Source of the DNA: Candidatus Shapirobacteria bacterium CG_4_10_14_0_8_um_filter_39_15
Lineage (GTDB): Bacteria > Patescibacteriota > Microgenomatia > UM-FILTER-39-15
DNA: 51,137 nt
Assembly (NCBI GenBank): GCA_002784465.1
Contig: PFLE01000002.1
Coordinates: 1-51,137, forward strand
Direction: 5' to 3'
Of the stretch, positions 8,843 through 19,954 are shown piece after piece. The translations under genes were made by a program, and so were the position numbers. The number at the start of each line of letters is the position of its first letter. Positions within the stretch are counted from its first letter, which is position 1. The notes beneath the pieces were generated by a model. It was not told the origin of the DNA. It saw only the letters and a program-made list of their open reading frames with translations, and did not search any database.

Positions 8843-9532
8843 ATGGATCCGCAAATTGATCAATCGGCAGCGGCAACTTCACAACCAACTCCGGTTCAGC
8901 CAGTTCCTCCTTCTCCTAAATCAAAATTACCCTTGATTTTATTGGTAATTATTTTGCTGGTTATCGTTGGCGCCGGCGGTGTTGTGTTGGGAAAATATTT
9001 AGAAGGTTCAAAAACTCCGGCAATGGTTGCGTCTGAAATTTCTTCTGTTCCAACGGAAACTCCAACTCCTACTTCAGATCCAACAGTTAATTGGAAAACC
9101 TATCAATCCGATAATTTAAGTTTTGAATATCCTCCTTCATTAAATATTGTACCCAATAATAATTCTGGGGCAATTGTGACCATGAAGTTTAAAGAAGAAC
9201 CCGATTGCAATAATTGTTCAAGAATTATTTCTTTATTTGTTGGAAAAGTCACTTCAAATATAATAGATAGTAAATTAACAAGTTTTATTAATCAATTGTA
9301 TGGAACCACATCGTCAAATTTTGAAAAAATACAAATAGGTGGGGAATTGGGGATTATTTCGATTGAAGATAAAGGAATTCCAGCACAAGAATACGGTCAG
9401 GGAAGCTTTGTGGTTCACAATAATACATTATTTAGATTTATTTTAAGTACTTGGAACACGACTAAAGACCTAAACCATCAATCATATTTTACGATAAAAC
9501 AAATTCTCTCTACCTTCAAATTCCTCCAGTAA
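8843..9532 (+). CDS. Membrane-anchored WKTY...QILSTFKF family protein (PsbP-like fold suspected), paralog A
   Basis: Pro-rich N-terminus, TM, TPTPTSDPTVNWKTYQSDNLSFEYP, C-terminal QILSTFKFLQ; same architecture as 19955, 21399 and 27537 ORFs. Confidence 0.75.
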   Translation: MDPQIDQSAAATSQPTPVQPVPPSPKSKLPLILLVIILLVIVGAGGVVLGKYLEGSKTPAMVASEISSVPTETPTPTSDPTVNWKTYQSDNLSFEYPPSLNIVPNNNSGAIVTMKFKEEPDCNNCSRIISLFVGKVTSNIIDSKLTSFINQLYGTTSSNFEKIQIGGELGIISIEDKGIPAQEYGQGSFVVHNNTLFRFILSTWNTTKDLNHQSYFTIKQILSTFKFLQ

Positions 9533-9552
9533 ATACTTTTTCTAATTGATCA

Positions 9553-9581
9553 TTGACAGAGGTCAAGGGGTATGGTATAAA
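9553..9581 (+). promoter_or_regulatory. Promoter TTGACA-N17-TATAAA for rpoBC
   Basis: Read directly: ttgaca 9553-9558, tataaa 9576-9581. Confidence 0.75.
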
Positions 9582-9605
9582 TATCTCAAGTCTATTCAAA
9601 GGGTA

Positions 9606-9632
9606 GGCGTAATTTTGATACGCCGTTTTTTT
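9606..9632 (+). terminator. Terminator-like hairpin in rpoB leader: GGCGTA-attttga-TACGCC-g-TTTTTTT (candidate attenuator)
   Basis: 6-bp perfect stem plus T7; 12 nt before the rpoB ATG, downstream of the promoter. Confidence 0.7.
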
Positions 9633-9643
9633 GTCGTTTTTAA

Positions 9644-12600
9644 ATGCCAACTAAAAAAAGATCTCCACGGATTAATTGGGGAAAAGAATATACTAATCTG
9701 CCTGAACTTGATTTGACCTCTGTTCAGCGGCAATCGTGGCAGTGGTTTTTAGATGAAGGTATTACGCAAGCGATCACCGAAGTTTCTCCGATTGAAGATT
9801 TTACTGGAAAAAACTGGCTTTTGGAATTCGGAAAGTTTTCCTTTGATAAACCGCAATTAACTTCCCAAGAAGCGAAAAATAAAGGCTTGACCTTTGATAT
9901 TCCTCTTAAAGTTGAAGCAACTCTAATCAATAAGCAAACAGGTAAAAAAATCACCCAAGAAGTCTTTTTTGGTGACATCCCGCAAATGTCTCCAGAAGGA
10001 ACATTTGTTGTTAATGGGATTGAAAGAGCGGTGGTAAATCAAATTGTTCGTTCTCCGGGAGCTTTCTTTACCGGCGATGTTGATCCGGTAACCGGCCGGA
10101 TGCTTTATATGGGAGAAATTCGTCCCAACAGGGGTTCTTGGTTGGAATTTTTTGTGACGAGAAATGATATTATTTCCGTTAGAATTGACCGCCGAAGAAA
10201 ATTCGCCGCCACGACTTTGCTTCGAGCTTTTGGTTTTGGAAGCGATGATCAAATTTTCTCGCTTTTTTCTAAAGTTGAGAAAAAAGATAGACCATTTATT
10301 GCTAATACGATTGAGCGGGATCCGACCAAATCTCGGGAAGAGGCAATTTTGGAAATATATCGGAAGATGAGACCCGGGGAACCTGTTGTTTTAGAACACG
10401 CTCAAGAATTAATTTTTAATATGTTTTTAGACGGCCGGAGATATGATCTTGGTAAAGTGGGCCGCTATAAAATAAACAAGAGACTCGGTTTAACTTTATC
10501 TAATACGCCGGAAAATTGGATTTTGCGCCCGGAAGATTTAATCGGTACGATTGCCTATTTAGTCGCGCTTCAATATGGAGAAGGCAAGGTTGATGATATT
10601 GACCATTTGGCCAACCGTCGGGTCCGCCGAGTTGGAGAATTGGTTTATCAGGCGGCTTTTAGAGTGGGACTTTTACGGATGGAGCGGGCAATCCGCGAGA
10701 AAATGAGTTTAATCAGCACCGAGGAAGAGGCAACACCGACAATGTTGGTTAATGCCCGACCGGTAATTGCCACCATCAATGAGTTTTTCCGCTCCAATCA
10801 ACTGTCCACAATTTTGGATCAAACCAATCCCTTATCGGAATTGGATAATTTACGTCGTTTATCAGTTATGGGTCCGGGTGGAATTACTCGGGAAAGAGCC
10901 TCATTTTCAATTCGTGATATTAATTCTTCTCAATACGGCCGCGTTTGTCCCGTTCGGTCTCCAGAAGGACCGAATATTGGTTTAGTGACATATATGGCGC
11001 TTTTCAGCCGCATTAATGAATATGGATTTTTGGAAACTCCTTATCGAAAAGTGGTTAAAGTTGGCGAGGGAAAATCGGCCAAAATGAAAACGACCAACGA
11101 AATTGTTTATTTTCCGTCCGATGATGAAGAAGAATATTACATTACCCATGCGGGTATTAATATTGATGAAAACGGTTATCTTTTAGATTCTTGGGTGCCG
11201 GCTCGATATCGCGGGGAATTTTTGGAAATCCCAGTTGAAAAAGTATCCTATATTGATATTGTTCCCAGACAGGTCGTCGGAATTTCCACTTCCTTGATGC
11301 CGTTTCTCTCTCACGATGAAGCGAATCGGGCATTAATGGGCACGCACATGCAATGTCAGGCAGTTCCTTTGGTGAATCCCAGCGCTCCCTTGGTCGGGAC
11401 GGGAATGGAAAAAACGGTGGCGGAATCAATGAATCGAGTGGTTAAGGCCAGACATGATGGTAAGGTTATATACGCAGATGCTCAAAAAATTATTATCGAA
11501 CTATCGCAAAAACCCGATAAAAATGAAGTATTGGAAATTAACGAAAAAATTCAACTTGAAGGAAAGCGGGAAACCTATTTAATTAAAAAATTCGAAAGAA
11601 CTAACCCGGGATCAACTTGTTATTCTCAAAGAGTAGTAGTAAAAATTGGCGATAAAGTTAAAAAAGGCGATTTATTGGCTGACGGACCGGCGACGGATGG
11701 TGGAGAAATTGCTCTAGGTCAAAACCTACTGATTGCTTACTGTGCTTTCGAAGGTTTGGGATATGAGGATGCGATTGTGATTTCTGATCGTTTAGTAAAG
11801 CAGGACGTGCTGACTTCAATTACGATCGAAGAGCATGAAGCCAGTGTTGTTGATACAAAATTGGGTCCGGAAGAATTGACGAGAGATATTCCTAATGTTT
11901 CCGAAGAAGATTTGGCTCATTTGGGTCCGGACGGCATTGTTGTCATCGGCTCGGAAGTAGGCTCTAACGAAATTTTGGTTGGAAAAATCGCTCCAAAAGG
12001 CGAGACCGAATTAACGGCGGAGGAAAGACTACTTCGGGCGATTTTTGGCGAGAAAGCCCGAGAAGTGCGTGATACTTCTTTAAGAATGCCCCACGGAGAA
12101 AGAGGTATTGTTATCGGAATATCGATTCTTGATCGGGAAAAAAGCGATGAGCTAGAGCCGGGGACCAATAAAAAGGTGATTGTTAAGGTCGCTCAAATCA
12201 GGAAAGTAGTTGTTGGTGACAAATTGGCTGGACGTCACGGAAATAAAGGTGTCATTTCCAAAATTGTTCCGGCCGCGGATATGCCCTACTTGCCTGATGG
12301 TACACCGGTTGATATCCTAATTTCCTCTTTGTCGGTTTTGGCAAGAATGAATTTAGGTCAACTGATGGAAGCCCACTTGGGCTGGGCGGCTTTTAAACAA
12401 AACGTTTCTTACGGAGTGCCAGTTTTTGAAAAAATTTCCGAACAGAAAATCGTTGATGAATTAAAAAAAGCCGGTTTGCCGGAAGATGGGAAAACCGTTT
12501 TGTATGACGGTCGGACCGGAATGCCTTTTGAACAAAAAGCGGCGGTCGGCATTGCTTACATGATGAAGTTAATTCATATGGTTGAAGATAAAACTCATGC

Positions 12601-13042
12601 TCGGTCGACTGGTCCGTATTCCCTGGTGACCCAGCAACCATTGGGAGGAAAAGCCCAAATGGGTGGTCAGAGATTGGGAGAAATGGAAGTCTGGGCTTTG
12701 GAGGCGCATCGGGCGGCCTATACTTTACAGGAAATGCTGACCTTAAAATCAGACGATGTGATTGGTCGGGGCCGGGCTTTTGAAGCGATTGTTAAAGGAA
12801 CCAACATTCCCCAAGCGTCCGTGCCGGAATCGTTTAAGGTCTTGATGAAAGAATTGGCTAGCCTTGGTTTATCGGTTACGCCCACCGGAGTGGTTGAAGA
12901 AACTGAAAAAGTGGTCGATGAGCAAAACTTTCCTGTGAATGAAGAAAAAGTTGAGAAACAAGCCAAAGCACTAGCTGTGGCGGCCGGTGCCGAGGAAGTT
13001 ACAGTTCCGGTTGAAACCAATTCGGCAGGAGGAGTAATCTGA
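9644..13042 (+). CDS. rpoB: RNA polymerase subunit beta
   Basis: GRVCPVRSPEGPNIGLVTYMALF, GDKLAGRHGNKGVISKI, GGKAQMGGQRLGEMEVWALEA. Confidence 0.99.
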   Translation: MPTKKRSPRINWGKEYTNLPELDLTSVQRQSWQWFLDEGITQAITEVSPIEDFTGKNWLLEFGKFSFDKPQLTSQEAKNKGLTFDIPLKVEATLINKQTGKKITQEVFFGDIPQMSPEGTFVVNGIERAVVNQIVRSPGAFFTGDVDPVTGRMLYMGEIRPNRGSWLEFFVTRNDIISVRIDRRRKFAATTLLRAFGFGSDDQIFSLFSKVEKKDRPFIANTIERDPTKSREEAILEIYRKMRPGEPVVLEHAQELIFNMFLDGRRYDLGKVGRYKINKRLGLTLSNTPENWILRPEDLIGTIAYLVALQYGEGKVDDIDHLANRRVRRVGELVYQAAFRVGLLRMERAIREKMSLISTEEEATPTMLVNARPVIATINEFFRSNQLSTILDQTNPLSELDNLRRLSVMGPGGITRERASFSIRDINSSQYGRVCPVRSPEGPNIGLVTYMALFSRINEYGFLETPYRKVVKVGEGKSAKMKTTNEIVYFPSDDEEEYYITHAGINIDENGYLLDSWVPARYRGEFLEIPVEKVSYIDIVPRQVVGISTSLMPFLSHDEANRALMGTHMQCQAVPLVNPSAPLVGTGMEKTVAESMNRVVKARHDGKVIYADAQKIIIELSQKPDKNEVLEINEKIQLEGKRETYLIKKFERTNPGSTCYSQRVVVKIGDKVKKGDLLADGPATDGGEIALGQNLLIAYCAFEGLGYEDAIVISDRLVKQDVLTSITIEEHEASVVDTKLGPEELTRDIPNVSEEDLAHLGPDGIVVIGSEVGSNEILVGKIAPKGETELTAEERLLRAIFGEKAREVRDTSLRMPHGERGIVIGISILDREKSDELEPGTNKKVIVKVAQIRKVVVGDKLAGRHGNKGVISKIVPAADMPYLPDGTPVDILISSLSVLARMNLGQLMEAHLGWAAFKQNVSYGVPVFEKISEQKIVDELKKAGLPEDGKTVLYDGRTGMPFEQKAAVGIAYMMKLIHMVEDKTHARSTGPYSLVTQQPLGGKAQMGGQRLGEMEVWALEAHRAAYTLQEMLTLKSDDVIGRGRAFEAIVKGTNIPQASVPESFKVLMKELASLGLSVTPTGVVEETEKVVDEQNFPVNEEKVEKQAKALAVAAGAEEVTVPVETNSAGGVI

Positions 13043-16000
13043 TGGAAACAAAAAATATGGTTGATTTTACCGGTTTAAGACTAACTCTCGCTTCACCGGC
13101 GGAAATTATTTCGTGGTCTCACGGAGAGGTGACCAAGCCGGAAACAATTAATTACCGCACCTTAAGACCGGAAAAAGACGGCTTGTTTGACGAAAGAATT
13201 TTTGGTCCGATTAAAGATTGGGAATGTTATTGCGGTAAGTATAAAAGAATCCGCTATAAAGGGATTATTTGCGACAAGTGCGGTGTTGAAGTCACCCAGT
13301 CTCGGGTCCGGCGCGAAAGAATGGGTCATATTACTTTAGCGGCTCCGGCTGCTCATGTCTGGTTTTTCAAAGGCGCTCCTTCGGTTTTGTCTCTGGTTTT
13401 GGATATTACCCCTCGAGCCCTAGAGGCGGTGATTTATTTTGCCCAATATTTGGTTTTGTCGGTTGATGATCAGAAAAAAGAAGAAGCCATGAATAAAATT
13501 AAAAATGGTTTGGATGAGAAACTTGATAAGATCAAAAACGAACAAGAAGAAAAGATTGGTGAAATTGAGAAAGATGACGCCAAAGAAAAAGTTGAACTGG
13601 AAAAGAAAATCAAATCCCGTGAAGCGGTTTTATTAGCGGCTAAAGAATTGGAATTAAAAGAAAAACAGCAAGCTCAAGCCGTTCGGGACGAATACGCTTT
13701 GGAAGAACAGCGGGCGAAAGATGTTTACCAAAATCTAACGGAAAAAGTTCGTCTTTTAAAACCTTCATCTTTGCTTTCTGAAGATGAATATTTAAAACTT
13801 TCTGAATATGGAGTGACTGATTTCTTCCACGTCGGCATGGGCGCCGAGGCCTTAACCGAAGTGATTGCCAAGGTTGATATTAATAAATTAGTAGCCGAAT
13901 TACGCGAAGAGGCGCAAAAAACCAGCGGCCAGCGGCATCTAAAAGCAACCAAAAGATTAAGAATTGTTGAAGGGATGAAAAAGGCGGGTGTTAATCCGGC
14001 CAATTGTATCTTAAGCGTTTTGCCGGTAATTCCGCCTGATTTGCGGCCAATGGTTCAATTAAGCGGCGGAAGATTCGCGACTTCGGATTTAAACGATCTT
14101 TACCGCCGGGTAATTAACCGTAATAATCGGTTAAAGCATTTACTAGACCTGGGTGCCCCGGAAATTATTTTAAGAAACGAAAAAAGAATGCTTCAGGAAG
14201 CGGTTGACTCGTTGATTGATTCGGCTCCACGCCGAACCAGAGAAGGCCGGCGGACAATTCGGGTTTTGCGCTCGCTTTCCGATATGCTTCGCGGTAAAAA
14301 GGGAAGATTCCGCCAAAATTTACTGGGGAAAAGAGTCGATTATTCCGGCCGTTCCGTCATCGTCGTCGGTCCGGAACTTAATCTTCGGGAATGCGGTTTG
14401 CCCAAGGAAATGGCTTTAGAAATGTTTAAACCCTTTGTTTTACGGGAAATGATTCAACGGGGAATTGCCCCGAATGTTAAAAACGCTAAAAACATGCTGG
14501 AGCACCGGCCGCCCGAGGTTTTTGACATTTTGGAAGAAATTACCAAAGCCCATCCGGTTTTACTAAACCGCGCCCCAACCCTTCACAAGTTAGGAATTCA
14601 GGCGTTTTATCCGATTCTGATTGAAGGAAACGCGATTCGGATTCATCCTTGCGTCTGCGCTGGCTACAATGCTGATTTTGACGGTGACCAAATGGCGGTT
14701 CACGTGCCGTTGTCGTCCGAGGCTTGCGAAGAGTCAATTAACCTTATGATGCCGGATAAAAATTTACTAAAGCCGTCTGACGGATCGCCGGTGGTCGTTC
14801 CCAATAAAGAAATGGCTATGGGAATTTACTATTTAACCTTGGCTGAAGTCCGGGAAGACACTCATCGGATTTTCAGCGATATTGTTGAGGCTATTTTAGC
14901 CTATCAAACCCGCAAAATTCGTTTGCAGGAAAAAATTAAAGTCAGAATTGATGGAAAATTGTTGGAAACAACCGTTGGAAGAATTATTTTTAACGAAAAG
15001 CTGCCGTCCAGCTTAAGATATGTTAACGAGGCGGTCAATTCTTCCGGAATTAAAAAATTATTGACCAAAGCCCTTCGGGTTTGTACTCATGAAGAAGTAG
15101 TTGAGTTGATTGACAAGATTAAAAATCTGGGTTTTACTTACGCGACCGAATCGGGGGTTTCAGTTTCCGTTTTTGACTGCAAGATCGTTCCGGAAAAAAC
15201 TAAAATTATTGCCGAATCCGACGATAAAGTGGCCGAAATCGAGAAAAATTTTTCCTTTGGTTTAATCACCGCCGAAGAAAAGAAAAGATTAATTCGGGAA
15301 GTTTGGATGGAAACAACCGAGACCCTGGCTGACTTAACTTGGGCGGCTTTATCGTCCGATTCCTCGGTAAGAATTTTAGTCGATTCCGGCGGCACTCGGG
15401 CGACCAAAGACCAAGTGAAGCAACTTTCAGCGATGAGAGGTTTGGTGGTTGATCCGTTAGGTAAAATTGTTGATTTGCCGACAAAATCGAATTTTCGGGA
15501 AGGCTTGTCGGTTTTTGAATATGTCACCTCGGCCAGAGGTTCCCGCAAGGGTTTAACCGATACGGCCATTAAGACTTCCGATGCCGGTTATTTGACCAGA
15601 AGATTGGTTGACGTGGCTCACGACGCGATTATTCGGGAAGAAGATTGCGGTACTAGTGATGGGATTGAAATTCATCGCGAAGGACCACGGGAAAAAGTCT
15701 TTTTAGGCCGGATTGTTGGCCGGGTTTTAGCGGCTGATTTGATTGATCCGAAGACCAAAAAAGTGATTTTAAAAAAAGGAGAGGTTGTTAATGAAGAAAA
15801 TTTGCCATTGATTGAAGAGCGACAAATTAATCTAGCGATCGTTCGCTCACCATTGACCTGCAAAACCAAATACGGTTTGTGTGTCAAATGCTACGGTTGG
15901 GATTTGTCTGATAAAAAAATGATTCAAATCGGGACGCCAGCCGGGGTTATTGCTGCTCAATCAATCGGCGAGCCGGGAACTCAATTGACCCTACGGACCA

Positions 16001-16737
16001 AGCATTCCGGCGGGGTTGTTGGTTTAGACGTGACTCAAGGCTTGCCGAGAGTTGAAGAATTGCTGGAAGTGAGAATTCCGAAAATGCTTTCTCCGCTTTC
16101 GGAAATCTCCGGCAAAATCTCGATCTCGGAAACCGACGAAGGCTATAAAATTAAAATCAAAAGTGTTGGGGTGAAACCGATTGAAGAAAGAGAATATTTA
16201 ATTCCGTTGACCAGCAATTTGCAAATAAAAGACGGCGACTTGATTCCGGCCGGGACGCAATTGGCCTCCGGCGCCTTGGATATTAAGGAAATTTTGGAAG
16301 TTAAAGGTTTAAGACCGGCCCAGGAATATTTAATTACTCAAACCCAAAGTGTTTATGAATCTCAAGGAATTCCAATTCATGACAAACATTTTGAAGTGAT
16401 CGTCAAGAAGATGAGCGAAAAAGTGAGAATTTCCAATCCTGGCGATACGGTTTTACTCCCGGGAGAATTAGTCAGCCAAGTAAGATTTGAGCAGGAAAAC
16501 GCCCGGGTTTTGGCTGAAGGCGGCGAACCGTCAACTGCTCAAATTGTCATTTTAGGCATTACCAAAACCGCGATTACCACCGAATCCTGGTTGTCGGCGG
16601 CCTCATTCCAGGAAACAACCAGTGTTTTGACCGAAGCCGCCATTTCCGGCAAAGAAGACCATTTACTCGGGTTGAAAGAAAATGTTATTATTGGTCGTCT
16701 GATTCCGGTTTTTCCGGATCGGGTCAAAACCGGGTGA
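13042..16737 (+). CDS. rpoC: RNA polymerase subunit beta-prime
   Basis: [16 protein letters not shown], zinc-binding [34 protein letters not shown]. Confidence 0.99.
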   Translation: METKNMVDFTGLRLTLASPAEIISWSHGEVTKPETINYRTLRPEKDGLFDERIFGPIKDWECYCGKYKRIRYKGIICDKCGVEVTQSRVRRERMGHITLAAPAAHVWFFKGAPSVLSLVLDITPRALEAVIYFAQYLVLSVDDQKKEEAMNKIKNGLDEKLDKIKNEQEEKIGEIEKDDAKEKVELEKKIKSREAVLLAAKELELKEKQQAQAVRDEYALEEQRAKDVYQNLTEKVRLLKPSSLLSEDEYLKLSEYGVTDFFHVGMGAEALTEVIAKVDINKLVAELREEAQKTSGQRHLKATKRLRIVEGMKKAGVNPANCILSVLPVIPPDLRPMVQLSGGRFATSDLNDLYRRVINRNNRLKHLLDLGAPEIILRNEKRMLQEAVDSLIDSAPRRTREGRRTIRVLRSLSDMLRGKKGRFRQNLLGKRVDYSGRSVIVVGPELNLRECGLPKEMALEMFKPFVLREMIQRGIAPNVKNAKNMLEHRPPEVFDILEEITKAHPVLLNRAPTLHKLGIQAFYPILIEGNAIRIHPCVCAGYNADFDGDQMAVHVPLSSEACEESINLMMPDKNLLKPSDGSPVVVPNKEMAMGIYYLTLAEVREDTHRIFSDIVEAILAYQTRKIRLQEKIKVRIDGKLLETTVGRIIFNEKLPSSLRYVNEAVNSSGIKKLLTKALRVCTHEEVVELIDKIKNLGFTYATESGVSVSVFDCKIVPEKTKIIAESDDKVAEIEKNFSFGLITAEEKKRLIREVWMETTETLADLTWAALSSDSSVRILVDSGGTRATKDQVKQLSAMRGLVVDPLGKIVDLPTKSNFREGLSVFEYVTSARGSRKGLTDTAIKTSDAGYLTRRLVDVAHDAIIREEDCGTSDGIEIHREGPREKVFLGRIVGRVLAADLIDPKTKKVILKKGEVVNEENLPLIEERQINLAIVRSPLTCKTKYGLCVKCYGWDLSDKKMIQIGTPAGVIAAQSIGEPGTQLTLRTKHSGGVVGLDVTQGLPRVEELLEVRIPKMLSPLSEISGKISISETDEGYKIKIKSVGVKPIEEREYLIPLTSNLQIKDGDLIPAGTQLASGALDIKEILEVKGLRPAQEYLITQTQSVYESQGIPIHDKHFEVIVKKMSEKVRISNPGDTVLLPGELVSQVRFEQENARVLAEGGEPSTAQIVILGITKTAITTESWLSAASFQETTSVLTEAAISGKEDHLLGLKENVIIGRLIPVFPDRVKTG

Positions 16738-16741
16738 TATT

Positions 16742-17206
16742 ATGCCAACAATCAATCAATTAATTAAACAAGGCAGAAAAAAGACTCCCAAGAAGAGCCG
16801 CGCGAAAGCCTTGCGGAAGTTTTTTAACGCCCGGGAACGTCGGATGAAAGAATTTAAAAGTCCTTTTAAACGGGGAGTGGTTTTACTGGTGAAAACGATG
16901 ACCCCGAAAAAACCGAATTCCGCTTTGCGGAAAGTCGCTCGGGTCCGGTTGTCAAACAAACAAGAAATAACGGCTTATATTCCGGGAATTGGTCATGAAT
17001 TGGTCGAGCATTCGATCGTGATGGTCCGCGGCGGCCGGGTTAAAGATTTACCCGGTGTAAAATACCACATTGTTCGGGGAAAATATGATGCCACCGGTGT
17101 CGTTGGCCGGAAAAAGGGCCGTTCCCGTTATGGTACGAAAAAAGGCGGTACCGTTGCGTCTGTTAAGCCGGCAACAACTGCACCGGCTGCCGCTCCCGCT
17201 CAATAA
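16742..17206 (+). CDS. rpsL: Ribosomal protein S12 (uS12) with Ala/Pro C-terminal tail
   Basis: [13 protein letters not shown]...[19 protein letters not shown]. Confidence 0.97.
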   Translation: MPTINQLIKQGRKKTPKKSRAKALRKFFNARERRMKEFKSPFKRGVVLLVKTMTPKKPNSALRKVARVRLSNKQEITAYIPGIGHELVEHSIVMVRGGRVKDLPGVKYHIVRGKYDATGVVGRKKGRSRYGTKKGGTVASVKPATTAPAAAPAQ

Positions 17207-17212
17207 AAACAT

Positions 17213-17692
17213 ATGTCAAGACAGGGCAACATTAAAAAAAGAGTGACTCAACCCGATCTGCGCTACGGATCGGTTTTGGTGGCAAAAATCATTAATCGGG
17301 CAATGCTAAGCGGCAAAAAAAGCCCGATTGAGAAGCAGGTTTACGCCGCTTTGGAAATTCTTGGAAAAGAAACCGGTAAAGAGCCGCTGGCCGTTTTAAA
17401 TCAGGCCATGGATAATTTAAAACCGCAAATGGAAGTTCGGCCAAGAAGAATCGGCGGCGCGGCCTATCAAGTACCAATGCCGGTTCGCGGTGACCGCAGT
17501 GAAGCCTTAGGTGTCCGTTGGTTGATTATAGCCGCCCGAAAAAGACCAAGCAGTCAATATCACTCTTTTGCCGCAAAATTAGCCGCCGAGGTTTTGGATA
17601 TTTTGAAAAATGAAGGCGGGGCAATGAAGAAAAAGATGGATATTCACAGAATGGCAGAAAGCAATAAAGCGTTTGCACATTTTAGATGGTAA
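17213..17692 (+). CDS. rpsG: Ribosomal protein S7 (uS7)
   Basis: VRPRRIGGAAYQVPMPV, KMDIHRMAESNKAFAHFRW. Confidence 0.97.
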   Translation: MSRQGNIKKRVTQPDLRYGSVLVAKIINRAMLSGKKSPIEKQVYAALEILGKETGKEPLAVLNQAMDNLKPQMEVRPRRIGGAAYQVPMPVRGDRSEALGVRWLIIAARKRPSSQYHSFAAKLAAEVLDILKNEGGAMKKKMDIHRMAESNKAFAHFRW

Positions 17693-17708
17693 TAGCTATA
17701 CAAATAGC

Positions 17709-17757
17709 CTTTACAATTCTTTAATCTTCCTCTAATTATCCTTTAAAAGTTTACCTC
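17709..17757 (+). repeat. TCCTCTAAT/TCCTTTAA word array 3' of rpsG
   Basis: ttacaattctttaatcttcctctaattatcctttaaaagtttacctc. Confidence 0.55.
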
Positions 17758-17788
17758 TGGTATTTTCCCCAATTATAAAATTTGGGTC

Positions 17789-17825
17789 TTGACAAACATA
17801 TACAGAATATATACAATAATTGTAT
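17789..17825 (+). promoter_or_regulatory. Promoter TTGACA-N17-TACAAT with palindrome ATACAAT-A-ATTGTAT over -10/start of TA module 2
   Basis: Read directly; ATG at 17824 inside the palindrome. Confidence 0.7.
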
Positions 17826-18087
17826 GCAAACACAAACTTTCAATATTGCTCTTCCTAAAGACCTCGTCAAGGCGGTTGATTTAGTGGCCAAAAAAGAATA
17901 TCGTAATCGCAGCGAGTTAATTCGTGAAGCCTTACGAGTATATTTAAAGGAATCCCAAGAATGGGAAAAACTATTTGTTTATGGGAAAAGTAAAGCTGCT
18001 AAATTAGGAATTAAAGATGAAAAAGATATTGATAGAATAGTTTATGGATATCGACACGGCAAAAATTCCTCTAAAAGTCGTTCTTGA
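17824..18087 (+). CDS. Ribbon-helix-helix antitoxin (CopG-like)
   Basis: MQTQTFNIALPKDLVKAVDLVAKKEYRNRSELIREALRVYLKE; overlaps PIN gene. Confidence 0.85.
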   Translation: MQTQTFNIALPKDLVKAVDLVAKKEYRNRSELIREALRVYLKESQEWEKLFVYGKSKAAKLGIKDEKDIDRIVYGYRHGKNSSKSRS

Positions 18088-18469
18088 TACGAATATTTTA
18101 ATTTCCGCCTTACTTTTTGGCGGCAAACCCCGACAAATTCTTAAATTAGTTTTAGATAGACAGATAAAAGCCGTCACCTCTTTGGTCTTATTGGCCGAAT
18201 TATCAGACGTTTTAATAAAGAAATTTGATTTTTCTTTAGAAAAAACGAGTCTATTTGAACATAAAATAAAAAAATATTTTGAAATAGTTTATCCAACTCA
18301 AGCAATCAATATCTTAAAAGATACTCCTGATAATCGGGTTTTGGAGGCGGCAATAGCAGGCGAATGTCAGATTATTGTCACCGGTGATAAAGAACTTTTG
18401 GAATTGAAAGAATATAAAGAAATAATAATCTCAACCGCAGATCAATTTCTAAATATATATGGAATCTAA
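18044..18469 (+). CDS. PIN-domain toxin (PIN_3 family)
   Basis: VVLDTNILISALLFGGKPRQIL...DTPDNRVLEAAIAGECQIIVTGDKELL acidic PIN motifs. Confidence 0.9.
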   Translation: MDIDTAKIPLKVVLDTNILISALLFGGKPRQILKLVLDRQIKAVTSLVLLAELSDVLIKKFDFSLEKTSLFEHKIKKYFEIVYPTQAINILKDTPDNRVLEAAIAGECQIIVTGDKELLELKEYKEIIISTADQFLNIYGI

Positions 18470-19034
18470 AAAATTTGTTGGCCGGGCGGGGAAAAAGCTG
18501 GAATTTGCCCTGAACCAATTCTCAATTAATTGCCAGAATAAAATTTGTGCCGATTTTGGCAGTTCAATTGGGGGATTTGTTGATTGTTTACTGCAGCATG
18601 GTGCCAAGAGGGTTTATTCCGTGGAAACCGGCTATGGCGTTTTGGATTGGAATTTGCGTAATGATTCACGAGTGGTGGTGATGGAAAGAATCAATGCGAT
18701 GCACGTGGTCTTGCCGGAAAAAATGGACTTGATTACTATTGATGTTTCCTGGACCAAACAAAAAAATATTATTCCCAACGCTTTAAATAATTTAAAACCT
18801 CAAGGTCTGATTGTTTGTTTAATTAAACCGCATTATGAAGCCGAAAAAAAGCTTCTAAGAAAAGGGTTTTTACCCGAAGTTGAAATCGGAAAAGTCTTAG
18901 ACCGGGTGTTTCAGGAGATAACGTTATTAGGATTACAAAAGATCGGTTTGGTGGAGTCGCCGATTCTTGGGGATAAAGGGGGCAATAAAGAATTTTTGGT
19001 TTATTTGGAGAGAATTACTCAACCGCAATTGTAA
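18459..19034 (+). CDS. TlyA-like rRNA methyltransferase, lacking N-terminal S4 domain
   Basis: FVGRAGKKLEFALNQF...ADFGSSIGGFVDCLLQHGAKRVYSVETGYGVLDWNLRND...IKPHYEA. Confidence 0.78.
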   Translation: MESKKFVGRAGKKLEFALNQFSINCQNKICADFGSSIGGFVDCLLQHGAKRVYSVETGYGVLDWNLRNDSRVVVMERINAMHVVLPEKMDLITIDVSWTKQKNIIPNALNNLKPQGLIVCLIKPHYEAEKKLLRKGFLPEVEIGKVLDRVFQEITLLGLQKIGLVESPILGDKGGNKEFLVYLERITQPQL

Positions 19035-19473
19035 AGGAAAGCACCTTCGCGGAAACGCGGGGATCGGTAATTGAAATATTAGTTTTTCCTGAATCAAGGG
19101 TTTTTAAAGTGGCTTGAAAAACATCCTTTGTACTGTTGTATTTTAGAGAATCGGTAACGGCTATAACTTTATTATTGTCAATCGCCAAAAGATTTTTAGC
19201 CATTTTATTTAATCTTAATTCTAAATTCACGACCCAATTTTTTCCGAGCGTAATTGTTTTATCACGATTGGCATTGGTAATTAAAACGTTGGAAGTTTGA
19301 TTTGGAGTTGGGGTTATGTTGGTACTGGAATTATTAGTTAAAAATGGATTCGGTTTGGGGAGTTTAACATTTAATCCTTGTTTAGCAAAGAAAATAACGG
19401 CGGTCGCGATTCCCAATAAAAGAAAAACAAACCCAATTGGTTTGGTTGTTGGTTTATTTTGTTCTCCGTCCAT
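19015..19473 (-). CDS. Membrane-anchored beta-rich (Ig-like) hypothetical protein
   Basis: N-terminal TM IGFVFLLLGIATAVIFFA, then Thr/Asn linker and ITLGKNWVVNLELRLN... Confidence 0.55.
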   Translation of the reverse strand: MDGEQNKPTTKPIGFVFLLLGIATAVIFFAKQGLNVKLPKPNPFLTNNSSTNITPTPNQTSNVLITNANRDKTITLGKNWVVNLELRLNKMAKNLLAIDNNKVIAVTDSLKYNSTKDVFQATLKTLDSGKTNISITDPRVSAKVLSFTIAVE

Positions 19474-19494
19474 TAGCCTGTATTATAACACTAT

Positions 19495-19827
19495 CTACCG
19501 ATGAGTCAAGAATTTCCGTTTAAAAAACTTTAAAAGCGTGATTCCGAAACTTTCCGGTTCCGGGAAAACCGATTGATTATTGCCCATGATTTTTGACCAG
19601 ACCGAAAGAATAATCCATTCTTTTTTTTCATTTCTGGTGGCAACAACTTCAATTCTTTGATTTCCATAATCTTTATAATATTTGATTGATCCGGAGGTAC
19701 TGCCTGCGGTTGAGCCATCGGGGTGCTGAAAACTATACCAAGCATCGGATTGAGTAATGCCTCTTTCCCACAATCTTTGCAAAGCATGATTGGTAAATAT
19801 CACCCCCATAAAACTATTCTTCAACAT
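19495..19827 (-). CDS. DUF4258-like protein
   Basis: FTNHALQRLWERGITQSDAWYSFQHPDG...RIEVVATRNEKKEWIILSVW. Confidence 0.6.
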   Translation of the reverse strand: MLKNSFMGVIFTNHALQRLWERGITQSDAWYSFQHPDGSTAGSTSGSIKYYKDYGNQRIEVVATRNEKKEWIILSVWSKIMGNNQSVFPEPESFGITLLKFFKRKFLTHR

Positions 19828-19847
19828 ATTTCAATGATACCAGAAAG

Positions 19848-19952
19848 TCATCCTGAGTGAAACGAAGGATCTTCTTTTTATGTCATTGCGAACGCAGTGA
19901 AGCAATCTCGTACATTGTCATTCTGAACGGAGTGAAGAATCTAGCGAAGCGT
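19848..19952 (+). repeat. Three consecutive variant copies of the GTCATTCTGAACGGAGTGAAGAATCT-type element
   Basis: gtcatcctgagtgaaacgaaggatct / gtcattgcgaacgcagtgaagcaatct / gtcattctgaacggagtgaagaatct. Confidence 0.8.
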
Positions 19953-19954
19953 TA

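Noticed and set aside
12718-13020. Minus-strand ORF of 100 aa inside rpoB
   Set aside because: Low-complexity Ser/Thr/Ala shadow of the rpoB C-terminus.
13470-13740. Lys/Glu-rich coiled-coil in RpoC as a novel insertion
   Set aside because: Variable helical insertions near this position occur in several bacterial beta-prime lineages; cannot be called novel without alignment.
15138-15569. 143-aa minus-strand ORF inside rpoC
   Set aside because: Antisense shadow; composition mirrors rpoC codons.
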